This document shows positions 33,634-43,275 of a stretch of 64,000 bases of DNA, in pieces. Each line of letters begins with the position of its first letter. Within the stretch, counting starts at the first letter, position 1. The notes beneath the pieces are model-generated. The model made no database searches. It saw nothing but the letters and a program-made list of their open reading frames with translations, and was not told the origin of the DNA. This DNA is from Streptomyces seoulensis (GTDB lineage: Bacteria; Actinomycetota; Actinomycetes; Streptomycetales; Streptomycetaceae). The position numbers and the translations under genes are program-made. Where the stretch lies: positions 3,626,853 through 3,690,852 of the forward strand of contig CP054936.1 of assembly GCA_013364255.1 (NCBI GenBank), read 5' to 3'.

Positions 33634-34797
33634 GTGCGCATCACCGGAATCAGCACCCACGTGGTCGGGACGCCGTGGCGCAACCTGACGTACGTGCAGG
33701 TGCACACCGACGAAGGGATCACCGGCGTCGGCGAGACCCGGATGCTCGGTCACACCGACGCGCTGCTCGGCTATCTGCGGGAGGCCGAGGCCAACCACAT
33801 CCTCGGGTCCGACCCGTTCGCCGCCGAGGACCTGGTGCGCCGGATGAAGTACGGCGACTACGGCCGCGCGGGTGAGATCGTGATGTCCGGCATCGCGGTC
33901 GTGGAGATGGCCTGCTGGGACATCAAGGGCAAGGCGCTCGGCGTCCCGGTCTGGCAGCTGCTCGGCGGCAAGGTCACCGACAAGGTGAAGGCGTACGCGA
34001 ACGGCTGGTACACCACCGAGCGCACCCCGGAGGCGTACCACAAGGCCGCGCGGGGCGTCATGGAGCGCGGCTACCGGGCCCTGAAGATCGACCCGTTCGG
34101 CACCGGCCACTTCGAACTCGACCACGCGCGGACGCTCTACGCCGTCTCGCTGATCGAGGCGGTGCGCGACGCCATCGGTCCGGACGCCGAACTGATGCTG
34201 GAGATGCACGGCCGCTTCTCCCCCGCCACCGCGATCCGGCTGGCCGGGGAGATGGCGCCGTTCCGGCCGGCCTGGCTGGAGGAGCCGTGTCCGCCGGAAA
34301 ACCTGAAGGCGCTGGAGAAGGTCGCCGCCAAGGTGGACCTGCCGGTGGCCACCGGGGAACGCGTGCACGACCGGATCGAGTTCCGCGAGCTGTTCGAGAG
34401 CCAGGCCGTCGACATCATCCAGCCGGACGTCGGCCACATCGGCGGCATCTGGGAGACCCGCAAGCTGGCCGCCACCGCCGAGACCCACTACACGCTGGTC
34501 GCCCCGCACAACGTCGGCGGCCCGGTGCTGACCGCCGCCTCCCTCCAAGTCGGCTTCACCACGCCCAACTTCAAGATTCTGGAGCACTTCAACGACTTCG
34601 CGGACGCGGAGATCAAGAAGGTGGTCAAGGGCGCGCCGCAGGTCGATCCGGCGGACGGCTGTTTCCACCTGAGCGACGCGCCCGGCCTCGGCGTCGAGCT
34701 GGACACCGACGCGGCGGCCGAGTTCCCGCAGCAGCAGGCCCGGTTCGACCTGTGGGCCGAGGGCTGGGAGACCCGCCGTCCGAAGGGCGCCCGGTGA
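33634..34797 (+). CDS. Mandelate racemase/muconate-lactonizing family sugar-acid dehydratase
   Basis: 387 residues, enolase superfamily. The capping domain is followed by a barrel with metal ligands in LEMHGR, LEEPCPPEN and ATGERVHD, a Lys in RALKIDPFG and the His/Asp dyad (QPDVGH, APHNVGG) typical of MR-subgroup acid-sugar dehydratases. It likely removes water from an aldonic or uronic acid to give a 2-keto-3-deoxy acid; the exact sugar cannot be read. GTG 33634 has GAGGGG upstream. First gene of an operon with a zinc dehydrogenase (GTGA overlap). Confidence 0.88.
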   Translation: MRITGISTHVVGTPWRNLTYVQVHTDEGITGVGETRMLGHTDALLGYLREAEANHILGSDPFAAEDLVRRMKYGDYGRAGEIVMSGIAVVEMACWDIKGKALGVPVWQLLGGKVTDKVKAYANGWYTTERTPEAYHKAARGVMERGYRALKIDPFGTGHFELDHARTLYAVSLIEAVRDAIGPDAELMLEMHGRFSPATAIRLAGEMAPFRPAWLEEPCPPENLKALEKVAAKVDLPVATGERVHDRIEFRELFESQAVDIIQPDVGHIGGIWETRKLAATAETHYTLVAPHNVGGPVLTAASLQVGFTTPNFKILEHFNDFADAEIKKVVKGAPQVDPADGCFHLSDAPGLGVELDTDAAAEFPQQQARFDLWAEGWETRRPKGAR

Positions 34798-35909
34798 CCG
34801 CCCCGGCCGGAGACCACGACACGGCCGCCGCCCCAGCCCCGGCCGGAGACCACGACACGGCCGCCGCCCCAGCCCCGGCCACCGGCCCCGCCTCGGCCGC
34901 CGCCCCCGCCCTCGAAGTCGTCGTGCGGGCGCCCGGTGTTCACCGGGTCGTCCCGCACACCCCCCGCGATCCCGGGCCCGGTGAAGTCCTGGTCGCCGTG
35001 CACGCCGTGGGTGTCTGCGGCAGCGACCGCGAGGTGTACCAGGGCAACCGGCCCGCGGAGTACGTCCGTTACCCGCTGGTGCCGGGGCACGAGTGGTCCG
35101 GTGTCGTGCGGGCGGTGGGCGCCGGGGTGCGGGCGGAGCTGGTGGGCCGCAAGGTGGTCGGCGAGGGCTTCCGCAACTGCCAGGTGTGCGACCACTGCCA
35201 CGCGGGCGAGACGACGCTGTGCGACGCGGGCTACGAGGAGACCGGCTTCACCCGGCCGGGCGCGATGGCGGCCACCCTCACGCTCCCGGCCCGGCTGCTG
35301 CACGTGCTGCCGGACGGCGCCGACCTGACCGCCGCCGCGCTGCTGGAGCCGGCCGCCTGTGTGGCCGCCGCCGCGCTGAAGGCGAACGCCCGGCCGGGCG
35401 AGCGGGTCGCGGTGGTCGGCACGGGAACGCTCGGCATGTTCGCCGTGCGGTTCCTCAAGGCCGTCTCCCCGGCCGAGCTGCTGGTGGTCGGCGTCAGCGA
35501 GGAACGGGCCGCCCTGGCCCGGCGGTTCGGCGCGACCGCCTTCCGGACCGTGGACGACGAACTGCCCGGCGGTTTCGACGTGGTGGTGGAGGCCGCCGGG
35601 GCCGCCGACTCGGCCCGCACCGCGGCCGCGCTGTGCCGGCGGGGCGGGCGGCTGGTGCTGACCGGCCTCCCGGCGGCGGGCGCGGCCGGACTCGACCCGA
35701 CCGAGCTGGTGGTACGGCAGCTGGAGGTGCACACCGTCTTCGGCGCGCCGCCGCACGCGTGGGCGCACGCGGTGCGGATGTTCGCGGCCGGGCTGCTCGA
35801 CCCGGCGGCGCTGGTCACCCACGAACTCCCGCTCACCGACTTCGCGCACGCCCTCGACCTCGTCGCAGCCGGCGACCCGAAGGTCGGCAAGGTCCTCCTC
35901 CGCCCCTGA
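34794..35909 (+). CDS. Zinc-dependent alcohol/polyol dehydrogenase
   Basis: 371 residues. Catalytic zinc ligands in VCGSDREVY and PGHEWSG; structural zinc cysteines in NCQVCDHCHAGETTLC; NAD-binding VVGTGTLGMFAVRF near residue 205. It probably oxidises a sugar or polyol feeding the dehydratase. GTG 34794 overlaps the previous stop (GTGA), so translation is coupled. The first 40 residues are an Ala/Pro-rich add-on containing a perfect duplicated 12-residue unit (AGDHDTAAAPAP), outside the normal family fold. Confidence 0.9.
   Translation: MTAPAGDHDTAAAPAPAGDHDTAAAPAPATGPASAAAPALEVVVRAPGVHRVVPHTPRDPGPGEVLVAVHAVGVCGSDREVYQGNRPAEYVRYPLVPGHEWSGVVRAVGAGVRAELVGRKVVGEGFRNCQVCDHCHAGETTLCDAGYEETGFTRPGAMAATLTLPARLLHVLPDGADLTAAALLEPAACVAAAALKANARPGERVAVVGTGTLGMFAVRFLKAVSPAELLVVGVSEERAALARRFGATAFRTVDDELPGGFDVVVEAAGAADSARTAAALCRRGGRLVLTGLPAAGAAGLDPTELVVRQLEVHTVFGAPPHAWAHAVRMFAAGLLDPAALVTHELPLTDFAHALDLVAAGDPKVGKVLLRP
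34801..34880 (+). repeat. 36-bp tandem duplication inside the dehydrogenase N-terminus
   Basis: 34801-34836 and 34837-34872 are identical 36-base units (starting CCCCGGCCGGAGACCACG), followed by an 8-base partial unit. Because 36 is a multiple of three, the reading frame is kept. Confidence 0.9.
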
Positions 35910-35992
35910 CAGATCCATCCCTGACAGATCCATCCGCCCTCGCCCCTGACGGATCCCTCCGTCCTCGCCCCCTGACGGATCCCCCCGTCCTC
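35905..35992 (+). repeat. Decayed tandem repeat around CTGACxGATCC
   Basis: Four copies of CTGAC(A/G)GATCC occur at about 35906, 35921, 35946 and 35972, with longer shared flanks (TCCGTCCTC) in the last two. The first copy contains the dehydrogenase stop codon. It lies between two operons; no ORF. Confidence 0.7.
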
Positions 35993-36053
35993 ACCGCAGC
36001 CACGCGGCACGCCCCGCCCCACACCCCGACCCACGCCCACAATCGCGAACCAC

Positions 36054-36069
36054 GTTCGACATCTCGAAC
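36054..36069 (+). promoter_or_regulatory. Perfect dyad, candidate IclR operator
   Basis: GTTCGACATCTCGAAC (36054-36069) has perfect 6-bp arms around CATC and differs at two positions from GTTCGATATTTC found at 33.6 and 54.3 kb. It lies 54 bp upstream of GTG 36123. Confidence 0.75.
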
Positions 36070-36122
36070 CAACTCCTGCGAAGCCCCCGGCCAGACCGGC
36101 CCGTCGAACCGAAGGACAGCTT

Positions 36123-37091
36123 GTGACCGACGTTTTCGCCCCGGCAGTCCGCCGGCCCGGTGAGCACGCGCTCACCGCGCTCGGCCTGGCGGCCCCCGCC
36201 CCCGACCCCGCCGACGCCTCCCCGCACGCCTTCCCCGGCGGCGGCCGCTGGCGCACCGAGATCCCCTCCTGCGAGGGGCCGGAGGCGCTGGCGGTGGTCC
36301 TCGCGGAGTCGGCGCGGCTCGACGTGCCGGTGCACCGGATCAGCCAGGGCAGCGGGGTGTGGATGCTGACCGACGCCGAGATCACCGAGATGGCCGGGGC
36401 GAGCGCCGAACGCGGCATCGAGCTGTGCCTGTTCACCGGGCCGCGCGGCACCTGGGACACCGGCGGCTCGGTGCGCTCGGACTCACGCGGCGCGGGCGTG
36501 CGCGCCCGGGGTCACGACGCGGTCGCCGGCTGCGTCGAGGACGCGGTGCGGGCGACGGAGCTGGGCGTGAAGTGCCTGCTCGTGGCGGACGAGGGCGTGC
36601 TGTGGACGCTGCACCGGGCGCGTACGGCCGGTGTCCTGCCGGCCGACACCACGCTGAAGGTCTCCGCGCTCATCGGACCGGTCAACCCGGCCTCGTACGC
36701 GGTCTACGAGCATCTGGGCGCCGACTCCGTCAACGTGCCCAGCGATCTGACGCTCGCTCACCTCACCGAGATCCGGCGGCTGTCGGCCGCGCCGATGGAC
36801 ATGTACATCGAGGCGCCGGACGACCTGGGCGGTTATGTGCGGATGTACGAGGTGGCCGAGCTGATCCGGCGCGGGGCGCCGCTGTATCTGAAGTTCGGTC
36901 TGTCCAAGGCGCCCGGCATCTACCCGTACGGCCACCACCTGCGCGAGGTGACGCTGGCGACGGCCCGGGAGCGGGTGCGGCGCGGCCGGCTCGCCCTGGA
37001 TCTGCTCCAACGGCACGGCGCCGACGGGGAGATGGCGCCGCTGGGCTCCCGGCTGCCGGGCCCGCTGCGGCGCTTCGACACACCGGCATAA
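36123..37091 (+). CDS. Putative TIM-barrel protein (U32-peptidase-like) of the sugar cluster
   Basis: 322 residues, no signal peptide. Alternating strand/helix pattern suggests a TIM barrel; motifs such as [53 protein letters not shown] and a Gly-rich phosphate-site-like end resemble U32-peptidase-like or aldolase-like barrels. I cannot name a reaction. Position between the dehydratase operon and the ABC transporter, and a perfect IclR-type dyad upstream, tie it to the same pathway; a carbon-carbon lyase or a hydrolase role is possible. GTG 36123 with AAGGA upstream. Confidence 0.6.
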   Translation: MTDVFAPAVRRPGEHALTALGLAAPAPDPADASPHAFPGGGRWRTEIPSCEGPEALAVVLAESARLDVPVHRISQGSGVWMLTDAEITEMAGASAERGIELCLFTGPRGTWDTGGSVRSDSRGAGVRARGHDAVAGCVEDAVRATELGVKCLLVADEGVLWTLHRARTAGVLPADTTLKVSALIGPVNPASYAVYEHLGADSVNVPSDLTLAHLTEIRRLSAAPMDMYIEAPDDLGGYVRMYEVAELIRRGAPLYLKFGLSKAPGIYPYGHHLREVTLATARERVRRGRLALDLLQRHGADGEMAPLGSRLPGPLRRFDTPA

Positions 37092-37174
37092 CGTTCCGGA
37101 CACTGCGCTTCACAGAAGCCGACACAGCCGCGCACAATCCCACACAACCCTTCGCGGCCCCCCATCGCCCCACC

Positions 37175-37210
37175 CGTTCACCCCACCCCAAGCGTTCACC
37201 CCACCCCAAG
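37175..37210 (+). repeat. 18-bp tandem repeat before the binding-protein gene
   Basis: CGTTCACCCCACCCCAAG occurs twice head to tail (37175-37192 and 37193-37210), ending at the ribosome site of the next gene. Confidence 0.9.
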
Positions 37211-37220
37211 GATGACCACC

Positions 37221-38327
37221 ATGCGCAACCGCAGAGCCGCAGTCGCCGCCATGGCCACCGCCGCCTCCCTCGCCCTGACCCTGACCGCCTGCGGGCAGAA
37301 CAGCTCGGGCGGCTCCAAGGAGGACAAGGGCGACTCCAAGGGCGGCACGATCGGCATCGCGATGCCGACCAAGTCCTCCGAGCGCTGGATCTCCGACGGC
37401 AAGAACGTCGTCGCCGACCTGAAGGCCAAGGGCTACCGGACCAAGCTGGTCTACGGCGAGGACGACCCGGACACCCAGGTCTCGCAGATCGAGAACCTGA
37501 TCACCCAGGGCGTCAAGGGCCTGATCATCGCGGCCATCGACAACAAGTCGCTGAACAACGTGCTCCAGGAGGCCGCGGACGCGCACATCCCGGTCATCTC
37601 CTACGACCGCCTGATCCTCGGCAGCAAGAACGTCGACTACTACGCCTCCTTCGACAACGAGAAGGTCGGCGAGCTGCAAGCCGGCTACATCGTGGACAAG
37701 CTGGGCCTCAAGAGCGGCAAGGGCCCCTTCAACATCGAGCTGTTCGCCGGCTCCAACGACGACAACAACACCAAGTACTTCTTCAACGGCGCGATGACCG
37801 TGCTGAAGCCGTACCTGGACAGCAAGAAGCTGGTCGTGCGCTCCGGGCAGACCGCGCTCAACCAGGTGACGACGCTGCGCTGGGACGGCGCCACGGCGCA
37901 GAAGCGCATGGACGACGTCCTGACCTCGTCCTACAAGAGCCAGCGCGTCGACGCGGTCCTCTCGCCCTACGACGGCATCTCCATCGGCGTGCTGTCCGCG
38001 CTGAAGTCCGACGGCTACGGCTCCGGCAGCAAGCCGCTGCCCGTGATCACCGGCCAGGACGCGGAGCTGGCCTCGGTGAAGTCGATCATCGCCGGGCAGC
38101 AGACGCAGACCGTCTACAAGGACCTGCGCAAGCTCGCCGACGTCGCCTCCACCATGGTCGACGACGCGCTGAAGGGAAAGAAGCCCGAGGTCAACGACAC
38201 CAAGTCGTACGACAACGGCACCAAGGTCGTGCCCGCCTACCTGCTCCAGCCGGTCAGCGTCGACAAGGCCAACTACGAAGAGGTGCTGGTCAAGGGCGGC
38301 TACTACACCGACGCCCAGCTCAAGTAG
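37221..38327 (+). CDS. Sugar ABC transporter substrate-binding lipoprotein (ChvE-like)
   Basis: 368 residues. Lipoprotein signal: [24 protein letters not shown] with lipid Cys at residue 24, then a Ser/Gly/Lys linker. The two-lobed periplasmic-binding fold of the ChvE/multiple-monosaccharide group follows ([50 protein letters not shown]). It binds aldoses outside the cell for the next two genes. ATG 37221 is chosen over 37212 because AAGG is then 9 bases upstream. A short tandem repeat precedes it. Confidence 0.9.
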   Translation: MRNRRAAVAAMATAASLALTLTACGQNSSGGSKEDKGDSKGGTIGIAMPTKSSERWISDGKNVVADLKAKGYRTKLVYGEDDPDTQVSQIENLITQGVKGLIIAAIDNKSLNNVLQEAADAHIPVISYDRLILGSKNVDYYASFDNEKVGELQAGYIVDKLGLKSGKGPFNIELFAGSNDDNNTKYFFNGAMTVLKPYLDSKKLVVRSGQTALNQVTTLRWDGATAQKRMDDVLTSSYKSQRVDAVLSPYDGISIGVLSALKSDGYGSGSKPLPVITGQDAELASVKSIIAGQQTQTVYKDLRKLADVASTMVDDALKGKKPEVNDTKSYDNGTKVVPAYLLQPVSVDKANYEEVLVKGGYYTDAQLK

Positions 38328-38380
38328 CGCGGCGCCCCCACCGACCGGCACGACTCGGAACACGACTGGAAGGCACGACC

Positions 38381-39940
38381 ATGGCGGGACCCGTCCTGGA
38401 AATGCGCTCGATCGTCAAGACCTTCCCCGGTGTCAAGGCACTGTCGGACGTCAACCTGAGTGTCCGCCAGGGCGAGGTCCACGCCGTCTGCGGGGAGAAC
38501 GGCGCCGGCAAGTCCACCCTGATGAAGGTGGTCTCCGGCGTCCACCCGCACGGCAGTTACGACGGCGAGATCCTCTTCGAGGGCAAGCCGTGCCGCTTCA
38601 AGGACATCCGGGCCAGCGAGCAGCACGGCATCGTCATCATCCATCAGGAACTGGCGCTGGTGCCGTTCCTGTCCATCGCCGAGAACATCTTCCTCGGCAA
38701 CGAGCACGCCACCCGCGGCTTCGTCGACTGGCACGACACGCTCCGGCACGCCGCCGAACTGCTGCGCCGGGTCGGCCTGGACGAGCATCCGGAGACCCGG
38801 GTCGCCGACATCGGCGTCGGCAAGCAGCAGCTGGTGGAGATCGCCAAGGCGCTGTCGAAGTCGGTGAAGCTGCTGATCCTGGACGAGCCGACGGCGGCCC
38901 TGAACGACGAGGACAGCGACAAACTCCTCGATCTGATCCTGGAGCTGAAGGACCAGGGGATCACCTCGATCGTCATCTCGCACAAGCTGGGCGAGATCCG
39001 CAAGGTCGCCGACTCGGTGACGATCCTGCGCGACGGCCGCACCATCGAGACCCTGGACGTGAAGGCGGCCGCGACGACCGAGGAGCGGATCATCGCGGGC
39101 ATGGTCGGCCGCGACCTGGACCACCGCTTCCCCGAGCGCACCCCGCACCACGCCGAGGAGGGCGCGGCGCCCGCGCTGGAGATCCGCGACTGGACCGTGT
39201 TCCACCCCATCGACCAGCAGCGCAAGGTGGTGGACGACGTGTCCCTGCACGTGCGGCGCGGGGAGATCGTCGGCATCGCCGGCCTGATGGGCGCCGGCCG
39301 CACCGAGCTGGCGATGAACGTCTTCGGCCGCTCCTACGGCCGTTACGCGGCGGGCACGGTCCTCAAGGACGGACACGAGATCCGGACGAAGACCGTCGCG
39401 GAGGCGGTCAAGCACGGCATCGCGTACGTCACCGAGGACCGCAAGCACTACGGCCTGAACCTGATCGACACCATCAACCGGAACATCACGCTGACCGCGC
39501 TGGCGAAGGTCGCCCGGCGCGGGGTGGTGGACGAGCACGAGGAGCGGCAGGTCTCCGAGGGCTTCCGCCGCTCCATGAACATCAAGGCGCCGACCGTCTT
39601 CGAGCCGGTGGGCAAGCTGTCCGGCGGCAACCAGCAGAAGGTCGTCCTCAGCAAGTGGATCTTCGCGGGTCCGGACGTACTGATCCTGGACGAGCCCACC
39701 CGGGGCATCGACGTGGGCGCCAAGTACGAGATCTACACGGTCATCGACCGGCTGGCCGCCGAGGGCAAGGCGGTCGTCTTCATCTCCTCCGAGCTGCCGG
39801 AGCTGCTCGGCATGTGCGACCGCATCTACACCATGTCCGCCGGGCGGCTGACCGGTGAGGTGCCGCGCGCCGAGGCCACGCAGGAGGAGCTGATGCGCCG
39901 GATGACGCAGGACTCCCAGGATGAAGAGGTAACCCGATGA
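38381..39940 (+). CDS. Sugar ABC transporter ATP-binding protein, two ATPase domains
   Basis: 519 residues. First domain: Walker [10 protein letters not shown] near residue 45 and Walker [12 protein letters not shown]. Second domain: Walker A is the degenerate GLMGAGRTE, with intact signature LSGGNQQ and [11 protein letters not shown]. This asymmetry is normal for RbsA/XylG-type importers. The first-domain signature reads VGKQQLVEI, also usual. It energises the ChvE-type uptake system. ATG 38381 with GGAAGG upstream; the permease gene overlaps by ATGA. Confidence 0.95.
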   Translation: MAGPVLEMRSIVKTFPGVKALSDVNLSVRQGEVHAVCGENGAGKSTLMKVVSGVHPHGSYDGEILFEGKPCRFKDIRASEQHGIVIIHQELALVPFLSIAENIFLGNEHATRGFVDWHDTLRHAAELLRRVGLDEHPETRVADIGVGKQQLVEIAKALSKSVKLLILDEPTAALNDEDSDKLLDLILELKDQGITSIVISHKLGEIRKVADSVTILRDGRTIETLDVKAAATTEERIIAGMVGRDLDHRFPERTPHHAEEGAAPALEIRDWTVFHPIDQQRKVVDDVSLHVRRGEIVGIAGLMGAGRTELAMNVFGRSYGRYAAGTVLKDGHEIRTKTVAEAVKHGIAYVTEDRKHYGLNLIDTINRNITLTALAKVARRGVVDEHEERQVSEGFRRSMNIKAPTVFEPVGKLSGGNQQKVVLSKWIFAGPDVLILDEPTRGIDVGAKYEIYTVIDRLAAEGKAVVFISSELPELLGMCDRIYTMSAGRLTGEVPRAEATQEELMRRMTQDSQDEEVTR

Positions 39941-41184
39941 GCACGGATGTGAGCGCCAAGAGCCCGGCCCCCGCGCCGCCGGGCGGCGGCGGCCCGGCGG
40001 CCGGCGGCGACGGCCTGCTGCGGCTGGTGCTGGACGGGCTGCGCCGCAACATGCGCCAGTACGGCATGCTGATCGCGCTCGGTCTGATCGTGGTCCTCTT
40101 CGAGGTGTGGACCGGCGGCGACCTGCTGCTGCCGCGCAACGTGTCCAACCTGGTCCTCCAGAACAGCTACATCCTGATCCTCGCGATCGGCATGATGCTG
40201 GTAATCATCGCCGGGCACATCGACCTGTCGGTGGGCTCGCTCACCGCGTTCGTGGGCGCGTTCGCGGCCGTGCTGACCGTGCAGCACGGGATGCCCTGGC
40301 CGCTCGCGCTGGTGCTGTGCCTGCTGGTGGGCGCGGCGGCCGGCTCGGTGCAGGGCTTCCTGATCGCGTATCTCGGGATACCGTCCTTCATCGTCACCCT
40401 CGCCGGGATGCTGCTGTTCCGGGGGCTCACCGAGATCCTGCTCAAGGGGCAGACCCTCGGCCCGTTCCCGGACGCCCTGCAGAAGATGGGCAACGGCTTC
40501 CTGCCCGAGGTCGGACCGACCACGAACTACCACAACCTGACCCTGCTCCTCGGCGTCGTCCTGATCGCGGCCGTGGTGTGGCAGGAGGTGCGGGCCCGGC
40601 GCCGGCAGCGCGAGTTCACGCTCGACGTGGTGCCCGTGAAGCTGTTCGCGCTGAAGCTGGTCGCGCTGGTCGCCGCGATCCTCGTGCTGACCCTGCTGCT
40701 CGCCAGCTACAAGGGCGCGCCGATCATCCTGATCATCCTGGCCGCGCTGGTGGTCGGCTACGGCTACGTCATGCGCAACGCCGTCTTCGGCCGGCACATC
40801 TACGCGATCGGCGGCAACCTGCCGGCCGCGAAGCTGTCGGGGGTGAAGGACAAGCGGGTCACCTTCCAGGTGTTCCTGAACATGGGCGTGCTCGCCGCGC
40901 TGGCGGGCCTGGTGGTCGCCGCCCGGCTGAACGCGGCCTCGCCGAAGGCGGGCGTCAACTTCGAACTGGAGGCGATCGCCTCCTCGTTCATCGGCGGCGC
41001 CTCGATGAGCGGCGGCGTCGGCACCGTGCTCGGCGCGATCATCGGCGGTCTCGTCCTCGGTGTGCTGAACAACGGCATGAACCTGCTCAGCGTCGGCACC
41101 GACTGGCAGCAGGTCATCAAGGGCCTGGCGCTGCTGGTGGCGGTCGGCTTCGACGTGTGGAACAAGCGCAAGTCCGGTTCCTGA
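39937..41184 (+). CDS. Sugar ABC transporter permease
   Basis: 415 residues with about ten to twelve hydrophobic segments. The BPD_transp_2 signatures are visible: [23 protein letters not shown] near residue 90 and [37 protein letters not shown] near the end. A polar Pro/Gly-rich leader of about 28 residues precedes helix 1. Its ATG overlaps the ATPase stop (ATGA), ensuring coupled translation. It forms the membrane pore of the monosaccharide importer. Confidence 0.94.
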   Translation: MSTDVSAKSPAPAPPGGGGPAAGGDGLLRLVLDGLRRNMRQYGMLIALGLIVVLFEVWTGGDLLLPRNVSNLVLQNSYILILAIGMMLVIIAGHIDLSVGSLTAFVGAFAAVLTVQHGMPWPLALVLCLLVGAAAGSVQGFLIAYLGIPSFIVTLAGMLLFRGLTEILLKGQTLGPFPDALQKMGNGFLPEVGPTTNYHNLTLLLGVVLIAAVVWQEVRARRRQREFTLDVVPVKLFALKLVALVAAILVLTLLLASYKGAPIILIILAALVVGYGYVMRNAVFGRHIYAIGGNLPAAKLSGVKDKRVTFQVFLNMGVLAALAGLVVAARLNAASPKAGVNFELEAIASSFIGGASMSGGVGTVLGAIIGGLVLGVLNNGMNLLSVGTDWQQVIKGLALLVAVGFDVWNKRKSGS

Positions 41185-41187
41185 TCC

Positions 41188-41211
41188 GGGGCCGCTGAAC
41201 GCGGCGGCCCC
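41188..41211 (+). terminator. Stem-loop after the permease gene
   Basis: GGGGCCGC (41188-41195) pairs with GCGGCCCC (41204-41211) with an 8-base loop, 4 bp beyond the stop. Probable end of the transporter operon. Confidence 0.65.
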
Positions 41212-41276
41212 CGCCTCCGTATCCGTGGGTGGCCCGTGCTCCCCCGCACGGGCCACCCCCGCACCCGGAGGTCCCT

Positions 41277-42656
41277 TTGGCCGGCAACGTCACGTCCCTC
41301 TTCCCCGGCACGGCGGCGCACGGCCCGTCGACGGCGCCGCCGGCCCGGGACAGCGGCGATGGTGCGGGCGGCCCGGTGGACTTCCGCCACCCGTGCAACC
41401 CGTACTTCCCGACGCCCGCCGTGTTCGACGCGCTGGCGGCCGGGCTGCGCGAGATCCTCACCTCCCGCCCGAGCGACGCCGGCGCCGTCACCGCCGCACT
41501 GTGCGACCTGCTCCAGCTCCCGCCGCAGTGCGTGGCGCTGGGCAACGGCGCCACCGAACTGATCACCTGGCTGGACCACCTCCTGGTCCGCGAGTCCCTG
41601 GCCGTCCCCGTCCCCACCTTCGGCCGCTGGACCGACCAGCCGATGGAGACCGGCAAGCGGGTCGACATGTTCCCGCTCCAGGAGGCCGACGGCTTCGCCC
41701 TCGACCTCACCCGCTACGCCGAGTTCATCCGCCGCCGCGGCAGCAGGACGGCGGTGCTCCGCAACCCCAACGACCCCGACGGCGGCTTCCTGCCCCGGCG
41801 GGCGGTGGTGGAGTTCCTGGACGCCATGGCCGATCTGGACCTGGTCGTGGTCGACGAGTCGTTCCTCGAATTCGCCGACGCCGAGGACGATCCGAGCGTC
41901 GTCCAGGAGGCGGTGCTGCGGCCCAACGTGGTCGTCCTGCGCAGCCTCGGCGACAACCTCGGTCTGCACGGCGTACGCCTCGGCCACCTCGTCGCCAACC
42001 CGTCCCTGGCGGGCCGCGTCCGCGCGATGCTGCCCAAGGGGAACCTCGGCTGCCTGGCCGAGCGGATGGTGTTCATGCTGCGCGAGCACGGCGCGGAGTA
42101 CCGGCGGAGCATCGAGCTGGTGCGCCGGGACCGCACGGCGATGGCCGCGCGTCTGGCCGCCCTGCCCGGTCTGACGGTCTACCCGTCCCAGGGCGACTTC
42201 CTCTTCGTCCGGCTGCCGGTCGGCGCGGAGGGCACGGTGGTGCGCGACCGGCTGCTGGCCGAGCACCGCGTCCTGGTCCGCGCGTGCGGCGACCAGATCG
42301 GCTCCTCCAGCCGCTTCCTGCGGCTGGTGGTACGGCCCGAGGCGGACGTACGCCGCCTGGTCCCGGCACTCCAGCAGGTTCTGTACGACACGGGGGCCGC
42401 TACGGCGTACAGCTCGGGCACGGCGGCGGTGGACCGCCTGGTGCGGCAGACGAACGGGGCGGGGGTCCGGCTGGCGCCGGAGGCGGCCTCGGCGCCCGTG
42501 CCGACGCCCTTCGCCCCCGCGCCCGACCGCCGGGGCAGGCCGGCCGCGGGCGGACTGACGGCGGCCCAGGTACGCGGCCGCACCCAGCCGGAACCGGCCG
42601 TCCCGCCACCGCTGGACTGGCCGGCGGCGGGCGGACCGTACGGCCGGACGGGCTGA
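41277..42656 (+). CDS. Aminotransferase-fold protein lacking the PLP lysine
   Basis: 459 residues. The order of motifs follows class I/II (HisC-like) aminotransferases: NPYFPTPAV, GNGATELI, NPNDPDGGFLP, DESFLEF, RSLGDNLGLHGVRLGH, LRLVVRPEAD. Where the family has S-x-x-K forming the PLP Schiff base, this protein has D226 (SLGDN). The usual PLP-contacting tyrosine of DEAY is F196. It may be a non-catalytic homologue. A disordered Pro/Ala-rich tail of about 85 residues follows. Start TTG 41277 has a perfect GGAGG five bases upstream. Not obviously part of the sugar operon. Confidence 0.8.
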   Translation: MAGNVTSLFPGTAAHGPSTAPPARDSGDGAGGPVDFRHPCNPYFPTPAVFDALAAGLREILTSRPSDAGAVTAALCDLLQLPPQCVALGNGATELITWLDHLLVRESLAVPVPTFGRWTDQPMETGKRVDMFPLQEADGFALDLTRYAEFIRRRGSRTAVLRNPNDPDGGFLPRRAVVEFLDAMADLDLVVVDESFLEFADAEDDPSVVQEAVLRPNVVVLRSLGDNLGLHGVRLGHLVANPSLAGRVRAMLPKGNLGCLAERMVFMLREHGAEYRRSIELVRRDRTAMAARLAALPGLTVYPSQGDFLFVRLPVGAEGTVVRDRLLAEHRVLVRACGDQIGSSSRFLRLVVRPEADVRRLVPALQQVLYDTGAATAYSSGTAAVDRLVRQTNGAGVRLAPEAASAPVPTPFAPAPDRRGRPAAGGLTAAQVRGRTQPEPAVPPPLDWPAAGGPYGRTG

Positions 42657-42669
42657 GGGGCGCGGGGCC

Positions 42670-43140
42670 TCAGTTCGACGGTTTCCGCCGGCCGGGCGGG
42701 AGGTCGATCTCGACGCGGACGGTCTTGCCGGGGGACGGGGAGCGGTCCAGCACCTCCCAGCGGGAGGCCAGCGCGTCGACCAGCAGCAGTCCCCGGCCGC
42801 TCTCGGCGAGGGCCTGCGGCGAGCGGACGTCGCGCGGTCCGGGCGGCAGCGGGCCGCTGCGGGCGTCGGTCACCTCGATGCGGACGCCGCCCGTCACGAG
42901 CGACAGACGCAGCTCGAAGTCCCGTCCCGGCACGCGCCCGTGGGTCACGGCGTTCGCTGCCAGCTCGGCGACGACCAGGCCCACGGCGTCGTATGCGTCG
43001 CTGCCGTGCGGGACGCCCCAGTTCTCCAGCTGGTGCAGCGCCAGCCTGCGGGCGAGGCGGGCGCCCCGCGGTGTGGCGCTGAATCGCTGGGCGAACACAC
43101 GTACGGTAACCGGGCGTTGGGGGGTGGAAGGTGCGGTCAT
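42670..43140 (-). CDS. ATP-binding anti-sigma-type kinase (RsbW-like HATPase)
   Basis: 156 residues. HATPase_c_2 fold: N box AVGLVVAELAANAVTHGRV (about residue 53), G1 box VTDARSG and G2 region ESGRGLLLVDALA. It belongs to the very large Streptomyces group of small RsbW/SpoIIAB-like proteins, thought to bind anti-sigma antagonists or partner proteins. Divergent from an XRE-DUF5753 gene, an arrangement that recurs with DUF397 proteins (abaA- and whiJ-like loci). The 135-bp gap holds two strong dyads. Confidence 0.88.
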   Translation of the reverse strand: MTAPSTPQRPVTVRVFAQRFSATPRGARLARRLALHQLENWGVPHGSDAYDAVGLVVAELAANAVTHGRVPGRDFELRLSLVTGGVRIEVTDARSGPLPPGPRDVRSPQALAESGRGLLLVDALASRWEVLDRSPSPGKTVRVEIDLPPGRRKPSN

Positions 43141-43182
43141 GGGGCCAATCTGTCGGCCTGAACAGCCACTTCACCAGAGTCC

Positions 43183-43247
43183 GACCGCGTACGCTGCGGC
43201 AGCGTACGCGGTCACGGACTGGACAGTACCGGTCACCCATCGTGACC
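43183..43247. promoter_or_regulatory. Two strong dyads between the HATPase and XRE genes
   Basis: GACCGCGTACGCTGC (43183-43197), one base, then its exact inverse 43199-43213: a 31-bp near-continuous palindrome. Outer AGTCC/GGACT arms extend it after a 2-base offset. A second dyad GGTCAC-CCATC-GTGACC lies at 43231-43247. They are probable operators for the XRE regulator, or a cruciform or terminator-like structure. Confidence 0.7.
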
Positions 43248-43275
43248 ATGGTGGGGGAACGGGAGGTGGCCAACG

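Noticed and set aside
37175..37210. GTTCACC direct repeat as a PhoP (PHO) box
   Set aside because: PHO boxes need repeats spaced 11 bases apart; here the period is 18 and reflects a simple tandem duplication.
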